Counted from the first letter of the stretch, positions 23,582 through 37,400 are shown. The stretch: 64,000 nt of DNA from Poronia punctata (GCA_022579005.1 MU401481.1:186001-250000), one strand, 5' to 3'. Translations and numbers: made by a program. The notes: generated from the sequence alone by a model not told the origin.

Positions 23582-24481
23582 ATGGCGTCACCAGGGACCC
23601 CGAAGACCATGTCTTCACGACTGCTGACTATGAAGTTTATGCAGAGGGCTGCTGCTTCTACCCCTTCATCTTCTGCGCCGAGCACGCCGACGGCTGATGA
23701 CCAGTCGAGCAAGCGCCGCAAGGTCGAACATAACTCCGCGCCGCAGCCGGAAGTTGACGACCTAGTAAACCAAGCAGCCATCAAAGCAGCCATTGCAGAG
23801 GAAGAAAAGAAAGTCGAAGCCGCTTTACTGAAACGTGCTGAGGAATTAGGCGACGCTCACTGGGTGCTTCAGATGCCTGACCAGACCAAAAGCATTGCGA
23901 AAACTCCTCTAAAGGTGGTTCAAGTTGGCTTTGCCCAAATTGACTCTTCAGATGCCGCGGATGATGCCGACCCTTCACATCATAGTGTTCCGGCCCTGCG
24001 GCGGTATAATATGGACAAGAAGAAGGTGCGCACATCACCTTACCAAATCTATCGAGAGGACAATATCTTGTACTAATTGGTACCAATCTAGGCAGGGGAA
24101 AAGAAGACCAATAGTACAAGTAACGAGGCAGACTCGGAGTCTGAATCCGATTCCGAGTCTGATTCGGATACTTCATCCTCCGAAGCGACACCCGCACGGC
24201 AATCATTCGGTTCGAATTCACGAGCATCATCAGCGGCGCAATCTGCTACCCGTAAGATTCTGAAGGGCAAGAAAAGCGCAGAAAAGCTCAGGGCAGTGCA
24301 GTTCCAGGAAAAGCGGAGGAAAAAAGAAGTTAACTTGAACAAAGGTGGTATAACGTCCATCTCAGCCGGCGGGGCTACCCCTTCTTTCCGACAGCCTGTG
24401 AGTCTCACTTGTTATAATTGCAACCAGCCTGGGCACAAGGCCTCTGAATGCAAGAAGCCCAGGAACCAACAGGGACGTTGA
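23582..24481 (+). CDS. MPP6: Mpp6-like exosome cofactor with CCHC zinc knuckle
   Basis: Probable nuclear RNA-exosome cofactor; Mpp6/MPHOSPH6 links the Mtr4 helicase to the exosome. Exons 23582..24025 and 24092..24481 give 277 aa; the intron has a GTGCGC donor and TACTAAT branch. The N terminus has the family signature SSRLLTMKFMQRA at residues 11-23. A bipartite basic patch (SKRRKVE, about 43) follows, then a helical acidic part, then SDSESD-type repeats (about 160-175). A basic region FQEKRRKKEVNLNKGG and a C-terminal CCHC knuckle (CYNCNQPGHKASEC, about 255-268) end the protein. Yeast and human Mpp6 lack such a knuckle. The family call rests on the short N-terminal motif and overall layout, so an unrelated zinc-knuckle protein remains possible. 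Confidence 0.75.
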
Positions 24482-27400
24482 AAAGGCGCTCTCTAGCACA
24501 ATCGACATATATTAGACTCGAGCACCAGCCGTGTCCTTCCAGTATTCCATCGTCCAGCGATATCCTCTCGTCAGTTACCCTGACAGTATACACGCGGTTG
24601 TGCCATTCGGAAGACAGACGACAAAGTACCTATATCTAGGTACCCAGTAAACGACGAAACCGCGTCGAATGATAAATAGGCCTTGATGGATCATGATACC
24701 CAAGCCTCGATATGATGCTCCAAGTTTGTGTCTTCCAGTGTGGGCAGCTCATGAATTGGCTTGTATGGCACCTATTCCTGCTCTCACAGTCAAGAGCATA
24801 GTGGAGGGGCTGTGTCGGCCGCTAGCTCATTTAGGAGCCCCAGTTGTCTTTTGGTTACACATCAGCCGGCATCTACGACGGTTATCACATCGACAGGAGA
24901 CAAGCTCGTCTACATAGTTAGAGTCTGATAAGACACAGCTGTGCAACTGTCGCTCCCTGTCCGAAGTTTACCATGATAACGAGTCGTGCTGGCTTTGTTT
25001 GTAACTATGAGAGGATCCCTAACCACAGAAAATGTGTCGGTTACACGCCTTGCTCACTTGATATTCTTGGTGTTCTAGATCTGCAGATGACCTGCAGGCC
25101 CAAATTCTTTGTGGATGTAACCAACCTGGAAAAGCACATTGGTTATATCGATCTGCACGTTCTACCGGGGATACCGATCTCTGGACCCTTGAGGGTTCTG
25201 CTCCGCAAGTGTTACTGCCCTCGTAGGGTAAAAGGCAGCCACAGCTCGTATAAGTACGAGGGAGGGGACCGGTTCCCAAGCTGGGCCCCTGGCCGAGTGG
25301 GTAGCGGGAGAGCCTTTATTTCGAGGATAACGATTTGGTAACCTGTTTGAAGGGATCCAGGTCTGCAAACACTGGGAGACTGGTATCTGGTAATAGCATA
25401 CCTTATACTGAGAGTTCCTTCCTTTGAGCTGTCCAGTATACTGATTGGCTGGTCTGACTGCGTTGCAGCTAGACTAGCCGCGGTAGGTATCACGACATGA
25501 AGGAAGGGGTACCCCACCAACTTCGGCACTTTCACAAGTGGGTGGGTGGTTCGGTTTCGAGTGAGATGCGGGGGGTCACAAGGCTGCTGCTTTCGCGACA
25601 TTGACGTGATCGGTGACCGGCCTGGGTTAGCTGCATATAGTCAATCTACAAAGTATCTTTATTTGGAGAAACCCGCAACCTTGGCTATGTGCCCAATGGC
25701 TCGCCTTGCAGAAAGTAAGCTCGCTAGGCTGGAAAATCCCCGTATTTTCAGTATTCTGCCATGTTGACGAATCAAAGACATGTGTTATATGTTTCCGCTC
25801 CGCCGGGCTTCAGAAATCCCCACGACGACTCCGCCAAAATGCCCCAGATGAAACCCAACGTGAATAAGATGGATGCAGGCAGCTCATCCGGGGGGATCTA
25901 GAACATGTGCCATCACATCAGGGCTAATGCTAACAGATGAGTTGGGTAATCATGTATGGCGGGGTCGGTCGTCTTTCTCCTAGTATTAAGATGAATTAGC
26001 TCCAAACGCCAGAACAGAGAATGTCAGTCAGTCATAATATCCGAGACATCGGGGAGTGCTGCATATCTTACCCCTACTTTGCTAGATATCAGTCCATAGA
26101 CTACTGCACAAAATAGATAGATAGTAAGATCAAAAGTTCCAATCTGACTCCTGACTTTGTATTACGCGCCCCAACCGGGAGAGAATATTCATCATAGGTC
26201 CTTCGTCCTTGAGGTTGGTTGGCGAGGCTCCCGTGCCACATGGGTACGCTGGAGTAAAAGAATGGAAAAGATGTTTTGGATGTAGGTTTGGGCTTCTTGT
26301 ATGGGCGTTGGAGTCAGTATTATCGATGCCAAGTCGACATCCACCTCCTTGGTTTTGGGAACATTAGGTGACCTAAGTCCACGGGAGAGTCTTGTCTTCA
26401 GTAGCCAAGATAATGGGAAACATGCAGCGAGGATCATAGGCTATAGAGACACATCAACTAGACTAGATAAGCGCACCTATTGTGGTATATCCTGCATACG
26501 GGCCATACCAACGGGACGTTCTAATCCGCCTAACCTACCTCCTTACATATTTGCGTTGTGGAGCCCTGTCTACTTGCCCACGTGTTGGGCAGCCATTTCT
26601 TTTCTTGAAGCTTCCATTGAAGATATTCTCGACCGCATCCCATATCTATGCATATCCGAGGAGGTGAGGCGAGGAGTGGAGGGAGGGATAGGGTATCAGC
26701 CGGGCATTACTCGAAACGCCGCTTCGCCGTCAACCTAACAATACCTATGTAACCCTATTAAGTAGGGAGTACCTACCTAGGCCGTCCCCTTACCTGTTAT
26801 CAAACATTCTTGCTTGCCCTCGCTGACTTATTGGATGCTTCGGTGTTGCTTTCGTAGTTTTGCTTGCTGCTTTACCTACGTCTGATATGGGTATGTATAC
26901 CTACGCATTTGTTCACGGCGAACTCTTGATTCATCATAGTCAGATTGTGACCCCGTGAGTGCATATTATCAGGCGCCGACAAGATGATCTATTGGACACC
27001 AGCAATACAAAGTGCGTCTGGTGCGTACATGGCATGCATAATCAAGTACGTGTAAGCATCAATACATAGTACCTAGATCAAGCGTCCGAGTTAAGGGGTG
27101 TTTGAGATCAACCTGTAGGTAGGTACGATACCCAATATATGTACACGTAGAAAAAGCTCCTACCGGTTTGAGATACGTAAGACTAGGCAGATTGTATCTG
27201 GGGAAAGTGGAATGGCAGATCCCATATTCCATTCACCGTTACCGTTACAGTTACTGTGTTTTGCATTCCCCATTTCCCATTCAGCATTTGTTGCAAAACT
27301 TTGCCATAACTGCCCACCATTTGTAAGTTGTTTGCTGTTGGACCATAGCACCTGCAGTTAGTCAAACCCAAACTGGTGAGATTTCCTTGATTCATCATCA

Positions 27401-29916
27401 CCCTCATGTTTGTTCCTGCCTTGCACTGGAAAAGTACACGTAAATTGGCATTGGCGGCGCTTATGTCATACAACATTCTTCTCTCGTACTAGGTACCTTA
27501 GTTCCTACTCCTTGCCACTTCTTATTATATTATTCTAAAAATAAAGATGAATAGGAAGCTGTCGAGTCAAATGACGGATTGGCGATACCTACATACCTAC
27601 TGACGGGTATCTATGTCAGACTAGGCATGTACTACACGTATGTAGGTCCTAACGGATAACTGCCTCATAGTACCGTAATTGGCGAGGTCCCGATCCATGC
27701 CCGGAGTGCGTTGTTGGTTGATTTTTGAAGCTTCATCATTCCTGCCGCGACTCCTGGAGTTGGTGTTCGGGTTCCTGCCAAGACACATTTTTGTCTTGGG
27801 TTCACCGTTTGCTATTTAACCTGCATAGCTACTATTCTCTCCATTCCGTTGGCTCGTCACAATAGGCTCGGCTATGATCTATTAGTCACCCTCCCCGGTA
27901 TTTGGGACCGTTCTGTCGTACACCGTGGTACATAAACCGACCATACGAGTACGTAGTATCCCTGTTGTGTTCGTCTAACGGCAATATTTGTTGGTCATCT
28001 TCGACTGGGCCATATTCCTATAAGTACTTGAGAGCTGATAAAGCATCGCGGTGGAATTTCACAGTTTCATAGTTCATTTCGCCTACCTTTTTCATCCTCA
28101 GTAATCCCACAATTTACAGCATCTCCGTAGTTACCTACATATATAAAACATAATACTTTACACACACGTATCCTAACGATCCGCTGATCATCGACATTCG
28201 AGGGATCGGCATAAGCGCCGCAAGTCCGCGTCAAACGCAAGACGGTTCCGGGCTAAATATTTCTGGTACCGGGATCTGTCAATTGGTCTCTAGTCTACAC
28301 GTACCTCGCACAGCCTCAACGTCGAGGTTTGCTTCTGGTTGGCTATATCCACCTACTTAACACAGAGCTATCTTAGGCACTCGAGTTAAAAGTACGCGCG
28401 ACTCAAGATCTCACCAGCTGGGGCCACCCCTCTTTCATCCCCTGCCCCAATCCGGCATCTCGATATTACTCGCTCTGCCACCAGATTTGACCTTCCCTGA
28501 TAGGACTGGAAATAATACCCTGACACCTGACTCTCTGGTGAGAAGAGCCCGAGGGTGGACGAGTCTCTGCATCTGACTAAATCCCTAGTCTGTTTGAAGG
28601 GCGCGAGTGAGGCAAAGAAAGCTCTTTGGCTAACTTGACTATTATAGCGCAGGTCTCCTCGGGTCCCCCAGATTCGGGCCTGGATGACAATTCCCCAGCC
28701 TCCATAGTTTATTCATAGTAGCCCGTTTTGACTCTGCGAAGCGGTTCGGAGTTGGGTCTCTTCCTTCACTGCCACTGTCATTGTCGTTGGCATTGTCACT
28801 TTGCAATTTATTGCCCGCGCAGTATCAAGTAGGGTAGGTAAGGGGGCAGGATCAAAAAAATCATAAACTCGGCGTATCCTGCTGTTCCGTCACGTTGACT
28901 ACGAAAATCGACCTCCCAGGCACATACTCGTATTAACAATAACGACCATAAGGGTACCCACCATCGCTACCTAGTTTTGGACCACACAAACCCATACGCG
29001 GACGCAGGCGCACATACGATAGGTACGGAGCACGACAGTTGTTGTAGCTGACCCGCTCCTGCTAGGTCTTCCTTCGTCTTAGCCGTTGCATGTGCATCCG
29101 GACCCAGAGATAGACACCTACCACCTATAGGTTCATAGCCGGCAGACCACAGTTACCACTTCTAATTTCTATACTATCACCAACATACATCATTATACCC
29201 ACCCACCCAACCATCCACGTATCCATAGGGCGTTTTACTACCCTGGCACCCTGGGTACCATCTCCAGTCTAGCAGTTGTTGGAAAGCGTTATCGGGATAT
29301 CAGGTGATCGGGACTTGATTGGACAGCACGAAGTTGAGGGAGGAAACCGTAGGCGCGGGTGTGGGCGCGATTCTGGCAGTCTTTGCAGCTCGTTTCAGTC
29401 CCTTTGCCGGCAACACCAGTCAGTGGTCGATTCACTCAAAGTATTAGGTATATCGACCTTACTCGATCCCACCTCGCCGGAACTATTCAAACTATCCTGG
29501 TCCTTGCAGGTTTTGCCCCTGGGACTTTAGCGTCCCCACCAGACCCCCAAGCGGCCCTGAGTCGGGACGTTCTACTCGTCTTTAGTAGGTAATTAGGTGC
29601 GTGCGACCCTGACGAGACGAGCAAGCGTGGAGGGGTTTGACTGGAGCCAACTGGGTCCGACCGCCCTACCACTTGCACCATCACCATCATCGTTATTGGA
29701 TAATAGTGTTTTCTACCCAGATCCCCTAACTCCGTCCCGTCGCCACAACTTTGTGGTTTTATGTCACCTTTTCCCGCCGGCTTTGCCCTGCGGCTACATC
29801 CTCTCTTTTCCCAGACAACGCTCATCAGGCACACCAGTCACACCTGGCGTCTTGGGCATATTAGGCAGCGCATAGCAAGAGAACTGATCTGTTTTAACCG
29901 TAGCCGATTGTCCAAC
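24482..29916. other. 5.4-kb gene-poor stretch
   Basis: No supported coding gene, tRNA, rRNA or transposon was found on either strand. All open frames are under 150 codons, lack motifs and do not join by splice signals. TACCTACC-type motifs recur (26770, 27115, 27590). The last kilobase is presumably the promoter and leader of STE23. Confidence 0.6.
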
Positions 29917-32900
29917 ATGAGTCCTCGAACCCCGCGCCAAGATGGGACAGGATCGCCCGCTGTGCTGCAACGGGAGACCTTCTCGAAACCCGTCGAGCGG
30001 GTGACGGATCAACTCGAGATACCTTCGTTAGATGATCGACAGTACCGTGTAATCCGCCTACCCAACAAACTCGAGGCTCTTCTTGTCCACGATCCCGAAA
30101 CAGACAAGGCTAGTGCCGCGCTGGACGTTGAAGTTGGAAACTTTAGCGATGATGATACCATGCCAGGCATGGCGCACGCCGTTGAACACGTGAGTGTGCC
30201 TCTCAAACTTTCACCCCTCCTCTCTCCTAAAAAGGGGTCGTATTTCGATTCGGCTAACAAACTGCGCAGCTTCTTTTTATGGGAACCAAGAAGTTCCCCG
30301 AAGAGAACGCGTATAATGTATATCTTTCCTCGCATTCAGGTAGCTCTAACGCATATACTGCTTCTACCTCGACCAATTACTACTTCGATATCGCTGCCAA
30401 GCCGAGTAATGGCGAGGAGCCTTCGGAAACAAACCTGTCACCGCTGCATGGCGGTCTAGACCGATTTGCTCAGTTTTTCATCGAGCCTCTTTTCCTTCCT
30501 TCCACATTGGAACGAGAGCTCCGAGCTGTCGATTCCGAGAACAAGAAGAACTTACAGAGCGACACATGGCGCATACATCAGTTGGAAAAATCGCAATCCA
30601 ACCCCAAACATCCGTATTGTCACTTCTCGACGGGCAACTTCGAGGTGCTCAAGACCGTCCCAGAATCCCAGGGCATCGACGTGAGACAGAAGTTCATCGA
30701 TTTCCACGAGAAGCATTACTCTGCAAACAGAATGAAGCTATGTGTTCTTGGCAGAGAGCCGTTAGATCTGCTGGAAAAATGGGTAGCCGAGCTATTCGCA
30801 GGCATACCGAATAAAGACCTGCCCCAGAACCGCTGGGAGGACGATGTCCCCTTTAGCCAGGAGTACTTGGCAATGCAGGTATTTGCCAAGCCTGTCATGG
30901 ACTCTAGGGAGTTGAGCCTCTCCTTCCCGTTCCTGGACGAGGAGAAGCTCTTCGAGAGCCAGCCCAGTCGATATATTAGCCATTTGATCGGTCACGAAGG
31001 GCCTGGTAGTGTCATGTCCTACATCAAATCGAAAGGATGGGCAAACTCTCTTAGTGCTGGCGCTTACCCGGTTTGCCCGGGAACACCCAGCATGTTTGAC
31101 TGTCAGGTTCGACTGACGAAAGAAGTAAGCAGCTCATTTGTGGTAAAAGCATACCGACTAGAAACTTAGCTAACGCCCTCGCTACAGGGACTGAAAAATT
31201 ACAAAGAAGTGGTCAAGGTTATCTTCCAATACATTTCTTTACTTCGCCAAACCCCTCCGCAGTCGTGGATCTTCGAGGAACAGAGGGAAATGGCCGACGT
31301 CGAGTTCAAATACAAGCAGAAGACGCCTGCCAGCCGTTTCACAAGCAAGATCTCCTCGGTAATGCAGAAGCCTCTGCCACGAGAGTGGTTGCTTAGCGGA
31401 CAGAGCCGTCTGCGGAAATTCGAGCCGTCGATAATTGAGAAGGGGATATCCCTTTTGCGGCCAGAAAACATGAGGATGACGATAATATCCCGAGACTTCC
31501 CGGGCGACTGGGACAAGAAAGAGAAATGGTACGGCACCGAGTACAAATCGGAGAAGATACCCGACGACTTTTTGGCCGAGCTCTCGGAAGCTCTGAACGC
31601 GGCGCCTGGACAGCAACTCCCTGCTCTGCACCTACCGCATAAGAACCAGTTCATCCCGACAAAGCTCGAGGTGGAGAAAAAGGAGGTGGAGAAGGCGGCG
31701 GTAGCGCCCCACGTGATCCGTAATGACCAAATAGTCAGGACCTGGTGGAAGAAGGACGATACGTTCTGGGTCCCCAAGGCCAACTTTATCGTCAGCATGA
31801 AGAATCCCATCATATTCGCGTCTGCCAGGAACACGGTTAAGACGAAACTATTCACGGATGTAGTCAGGGACGCACTGGAGGAATACTCGTACGATGCCGA
31901 AGTAGCAGGCTTGCAGTACAACGTCACGATCGACTCGAGGGGCTTGTTCGTCGAGCTATCCGGTTACAACGACAAGTTGGCTGTTCTTCTCGAGCAGGTG
32001 CTCCTTACTATGCGGGATCTTGTGGTCAAGGACGATCGGTTTGAGATCATAAAGGAACGCCTAACTCGGGCATACAAGAACTGCGAACTTCAACAGCCCT
32101 TCACGCAGATTGGAGACTATGTATCCTGGCTAACGGCGGAGCAAGACTATGTCGTGGAACAGTTTTCAGCCGAACTGGGCGGAATCACAGCCGAGGACGT
32201 CCGGTCTTTCCATAAAGATATCATGTCGCAGCTACACATCGAAGCCTACGTCCACGGCAATCTGTACAAGGAAGACGCGCTGAAGTTGACAGACATGATT
32301 GAGTCCATCTTGAAGCCGCAGCCCCTGCCCAAGGAAGAATGGCCCATTCTGCGATCGCTCGACCTCCCTCCCGGCTCGAACTATTTCTACCAGAAGACTC
32401 TGAAAGACCCTGCCAACGTCAACCACTGCCTCGAATATTACCTCCATATCGGAGACAAGGGCGACAGGTCGATACGTGCCAAGACTCAGTTGCTAGACCA
32501 GATGATCCACGAGCCGGCCTTTGACCAGCTCAGGACGAAGGAGCAGCTCGGATATATCGTCTTCAGCGGGTTCAGGAGCACGGCAACGACTTACGGATTC
32601 CGGTTCATCATCCAGAGCGAGAGGACGTCGGAGTATCTGGAGTCACGCATCGACTCCTTCCTCCAGTCGCAGGCCACGGCTATTCGAGAGATGACGGACG
32701 AGACCTTTGAGAGCCACAAGAGAAGTGTGATCAACAAGCGTCTTGAGAAGCTTAAGAACTTGTCTCAGGAGACTGGAAGACATTGGGCGCAAATATCTAA
32801 TGAATATTACGACTTCGATGTTTGTAAGTTTTCCCTCCTCCCTTGGCCTAACCACGTGGGACGAGTGCCATACGCCGCCAAAGGTACCGAGGTTTCAGTA

Positions 32901-33244
32901 ACTAATGTGTTTACAAATACTTAGCCAAGCAAGATGCGGCCGCAGTGGAAAGACTCACCAAGTCCGAAATGGTCGACTTTTACACCAAATTCATAGACCC
33001 TACATCTCCAGTACGAGCTAAATTGGCTGTGCAGCTCATTGCGCAAGGGTCCAGCTCTAAATCTACCGATGCCAGCGGCAAACAGAATGAGGAACCTGCA
33101 GAGACGTCACCGCCCGTGTCGAATGGAACCACGCCGGTCTTGATCACAAATGTTCGGGACTATAAGGCCGGGCTGGCACTCACCGGCGGGGCCCGTCCGA
33201 CGCACGACTTGAGCGAGTTTGAAGAATTAGACTCGAAGCTGTAG
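29917..33244 (+). CDS. STE23: Insulin-degrading-enzyme-type M16 metallopeptidase (Ste23/insulysin)
   Basis: Zinc peptidase that degrades small peptides inside a closed chamber; yeast Ste23 also processes a-factor. Exons 29917..30189, 30270..31124, 31188..32823 and 32925..33244 give 1027 aa, the usual length of the family. The inverted zinc motif HxxEH (HAVEH) is at residues 87-91, ending exactly at the first intron. The distal zinc ligand Glu lies in AVDSENKKN at about 181. The active-site loop GSSNAYTASTSTNYYFD and the C-terminal-half segments NHCLEYYLHIGDKGDRS and FDQLRTKEQLGYIVF are intact. The protein ends in SKL, a canonical peroxisomal signal. The same frame is open upstream to an ATG at 29761, adding a basic 52-residue extension. 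It converges on YTA7. Confidence 0.95.
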
Positions 33245-34485
33245 ATCCTAGAAGCTATTTGTTGCGTGTGTGCGAATGGGGGGTATGCATAGATGGGATA
33301 TATGTGCGTTTTTTATTCGGTTACCTAGCTTACTATGGTTGGTGCTCACGTTCATGATTACATGATGCATGGGCATGGGCATGGCATCTATCTTATGGTG
33401 ATGATATGATCATCTTTAATGGAGCGTTTTAATTTTTATAGAAAATACTTGATGGATACTAGCGGTTTCCATTTATTAGAAAATAAAGAAAGGGGGGATG
33501 AAAGAAGTATGATGGGAAAGGGATATACATGGATGGAAAGTCAGGAGGAAAGAGAGAGAGACAGAGAGAAAGAGAGAGAGACAGAGAGAAAGAGAGAGAG
33601 ACAGAGAGAAAGACAGAGAGAGAGAGAGAAGCGACGATGGGAAAATAGATCGTTGGAAAGGAAGGAAGGAAGGAATGAATATATAAACGTTTTCACTTTC
33701 TGAATTTTTTAAAAGTGCATTTCACAACTCTACTCTGTCCTGCAAATTTATCTGCTAAATATAAAGCCTGGATCATATCTACTCGTATGGAAGCAGCGGG
33801 CTTCGTGAATTTTCTGATAGAGCAAGAGTTTAAAGTAAATAAGTAAATGAATAAATAATGGACAATTTTCGCTACCATATCTATGTATGTACCTAGTATC
33901 TACTCTACCTACCAGATGTCACTCACTCTGTCTTGTCTGGACAGAGAAAAGTAAGTAGAAGTGGCCCCTATCCTATCAGTGCGTACGTACGTACGTACGT
34001 ACTATACGGTATTGGTACTTGTATATACATATTATACGCAAGGACAGGAGACTGATTCCCTTATCTAGAAACAATCACAACTCGACTTCTTTCCTTTTGA
34101 AATCGCTTGTTTGTTTGTTTATTTCTCCGGCTTTGTTGCATCTGTTTCACACACACACACATCTCAATGAGGGGAGGGAGGAAGAAAAAAAAAAGGTTGA
34201 CGCCACACCCCTGTCCGAAAACCAAACCCGTGCGCGCGCGCGCCTGTCTGTCTGTCTGTCTCTTTACATACTACCAACCCACCCAGCCAACCAAACAAAC
34301 CAACAAACAACCGACCAACCAACAAACAAATTAATCATGATGGAAAAAAAACGAATAATGTCTCTAGCAGTACAGTCATCCAGGACGTGTTATGCTTGGT
34401 GTGTTTTGGTGGTGGTACTTGTTGTTTTCCAACGACGTGAAGGATATGAATAAGGGTCTGTGCGAGAAAGCGGAAGACAACAAAT
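33245..34485. other. Intergenic region with microsatellites between STE23 and YTA7
   Basis: No gene seen between these convergent 3' ends. It holds the purine repeat at 33551-33630, a (GTAC)n run at 33982-34002, CA repeats near 34147, (GC)n at 34231-34243, (TGTC)n near 34244-34262 and CCAA/CAAA-rich DNA to 34330. Confidence 0.65.
33551..33630 (+). repeat. Pure purine-rich 20-bp tandem repeat
   Basis: Three exact copies of a 20-nt unit (agagagagagacagagagaa) at 33551, 33571 and 33591 are followed by decayed copies to about 33630. One strand is almost all purine, broken by one C per unit. Confidence 0.85.
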
Positions 34486-37400
34486 CTAGGAGTTATCGCT
34501 ATCTGACGACTTCTGACTCGCCTGTAGCAATTGCTGTATCTCCCCCATATCCTGCATGGTTTCGTTGAAGACACGTGTGATCAACCCGAACACCTTGTGT
34601 CTGTTATGCTCTCCTCGCGTCTCCCAGATCTTGGACATTAAGTCGCGGTTGATCTGTTCGAGCTGTTCTATCGTACAACCCGAAGTGCGCTTGGTCAGCT
34701 CGCCCAAGAAGAAAGTGGCCATCTCGTCGCCCAATTCTACCTGCGTTACAGTCTGTGACTGACGTTGGGACTGGGGTTGAGATTGAGACTGCGGTTCCTC
34801 TTCGGGTAACGGGTCGTTTAGGAGGTTTGCCACACTAGCCGACTGGGATGACGAGGATTTGGCTCCCGGTGGCGAAGTCCGATTTCGAGAAGCTAGCGGA
34901 GACGGTTGGGAGGCTTGAGAAGGTTGGGAGAATCCGGCCTGTGGTATGTATCCTCGTACGATGCCATGGGCTTGTGAATGTGGCCATTGTTCATCACTCG
35001 ATGTCGCCTGGCTGGCCCGGTACGACTGGGTATCGTCGAGAAGGCCAGATTGGTCGTGCAGGGTACCATTCGTCAGCTGACTACTAATATTGGACGTCCG
35101 GTTGGAGGGATCTGAAGTACGGGTGGTGGAAGCATCGTTTGCCAATGCTGACGGGGATACGCCGGGCGGTAGGGGTTGCACAGCCGACAACTGGGAGAGC
35201 GGGTTGGAGCCACCAGCACTAGCCCTCGCAGAAGTATCTAGCGACCGCGGGGGGATGGGAGGCCACTGCTGCGGTGGCTTCATAGATGACACCACCTGGC
35301 CGAAGTGGGTTTCTACGCCCGTCATCTGAACGTCTTCGCCAGGGGCCGCCCGTGAAGGTACGGATGTTCCGTTTGTAGCAGCATTGGAGCTCGCGACCCC
35401 GGCGGCGTTTCCGTTCATTATGTCTCCTATGACCTGGAATTGGGCAGTGGTCGTGTGCAGGGGCGCACCGGGACGGCCGTTTGGTTGCTGTCCTCCACCA
35501 TTGGCGTTTCCATGTGCTCCGTCAAGAACAGAAAGCATCGCCTTCTTCTTGCGCGCACGTTCCTCCCTCTCCTCGCGCCGTTTCTTGTGTGTCTGGTACA
35601 ACGTCTCCCAGTTGATACCCATGTTCCGTAGCTTTTCGTCGACATCGAGAACGTCAACTTCCACATTGGCCAGAAGCTCGGCCGCCCTGAGCCACCTTGC
35701 CCTATCGCCGATGGCTTCCGCATCGCTCTTCAGGGCGCGGACATCCTTCAGAAACTCGTAGGGCCGCCAGTAAAACCCATTTGCTAGTCTTGTTTCTATA
35801 ACGTTGACGTCCAGATTATAGTAAAACTTGCCAGTCGCTGTCTCGCGGAGGCCGGGATACCCATCGGCATCTTTTGCAAGCTCGAAAGGCCGGGGCGGGG
35901 CATCTGCCACGTCGGGCCGGACATAGTTGGGATCAGCCTCGTCCAACAAGTACTGATACTGTGACTCGGCTATGACCGGGTGACGGAATTTCTGGTACTT
36001 TTTCGATATTTGGTCCATGATCGGTTGCAAGTGGACCTTCATCAAGTTCAACGCCTGTCGATAGCGTATATCCTCATTGTGCATCTCTTCCTTGGTCGGC
36101 TTCCTGGCTGGCGGCGGCGGCGCAACGGGAAGCTCCTCGAGTTGGCGCTTTTTCCGATGAACCGGGTCGGGAAATTCCTCGGGCATCCTTCGAATATGTG
36201 CTATAATCCTTGCAAAGTATTCTTGTCGGTTCGCCTACATCGTGTTAGCTCTGTTACGGGGAAAAGGCGTGGCGGCGGGAAGCTTACATTCGCCGGAGGT
36301 GCAATCTCGATCGAGTTTGCCCTAGAAAAGCCAAAGAGATCGCGCTTCAAATTGGGGTCGAGGTTTTTGAATTCAGTCTCCGCGGTCCCCAATACCATGA
36401 CGGGATCGGTTGGATGTAGCGATCTCAACATGCCCAAGAAGGCAGTCAGAGGGGGCCCACATAGAGTATCATACCATGCGTCTACGTTTGGGATGAATAT
36501 GACACTTGGCTTCTGACGCTTTACCTCGGTGAAAAGGCCTGTCAGCACTTGCTCGGGGGGCTGTGGCAGAGTTAGCATTAGGTGCCGATGCGAGACATGG
36601 CCATGCGGGTGGGCGGCTTACTCTCGAGTCCCCGACTATGGTAGGCAGATCGAAGTTCTGAACGTGTACACCCTCAAAGTAGTGTAGGATAGCAGCGCTG
36701 AGATAGGATTGGCCCATGCCTTGCCTACCGCATACAAGGAGTCGTGGCCGGAACGCGCGTGAATTATCAAATTCCCGGTATAGTTCCTCACGACCGAAGC
36801 CATGGTCTTGATCGTCATACTGCTCATACATGGCTTCCTCGAGCGCTGTTACCTTGGGCTTCCGGGGGAAAGAGGCATCGAGCTGTTGAGTGATCTCCTT
36901 GAACTGATCCCGTAGAAGAGGTTCGATGTATTTCGGGAGCGACGCTGCACCCGACGTCGAAGACCGTTCTGAAGATGGAACAATCTTCTTCTTTGCGATC
37001 ACAAAGTCAGTCATCTGCACGTTCACCTTCTCTGGGTCAACCACGAGCTTCTCCTTGGAAAAGTAGATCTGGGGATAAGTCCGTTGGATCGCGTTCAGAG
37101 CGGCCTCGGTACATAAAGCTCGCAAATCGGCACCTCCATAGCCCTTTGCGTCCTTGGCCAGCGACTTTTTGAAATCCTCGGTCAAGCCCCAGTCTCTAGT
37201 GTGGATGTCCAATATGGCTTTGCGGGCCTCCACATCTGGAAGGGGGAAGTAAAATTCACGATCGAAGCGGCCGGGGCGGCGAAGAGCTGGGTCGATATTG
37301 TCGGGTCGGTTGGTCGCGCCGATGACAATTACTTGACCTCGGCCATCCATGCCGTCCATTAGGGCAAGGAGGGTCGACACGATCGAGGCGTGGATCTGCT

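Noticed and set aside
25100..25150. Zinc-knuckle-like text resembling the MPP6 CCHC exon
   Set aside because: Only about 14 of 18 bases agree over the best stretch and the Cys/His spacing is wrong; likely chance.
30310..30342. GTATAT...TTCAG as a possible extra intron in STE23
   Set aside because: Reading through gives VYLSSHSGSSNAYT, which matches the conserved active-site region, so it is exon.
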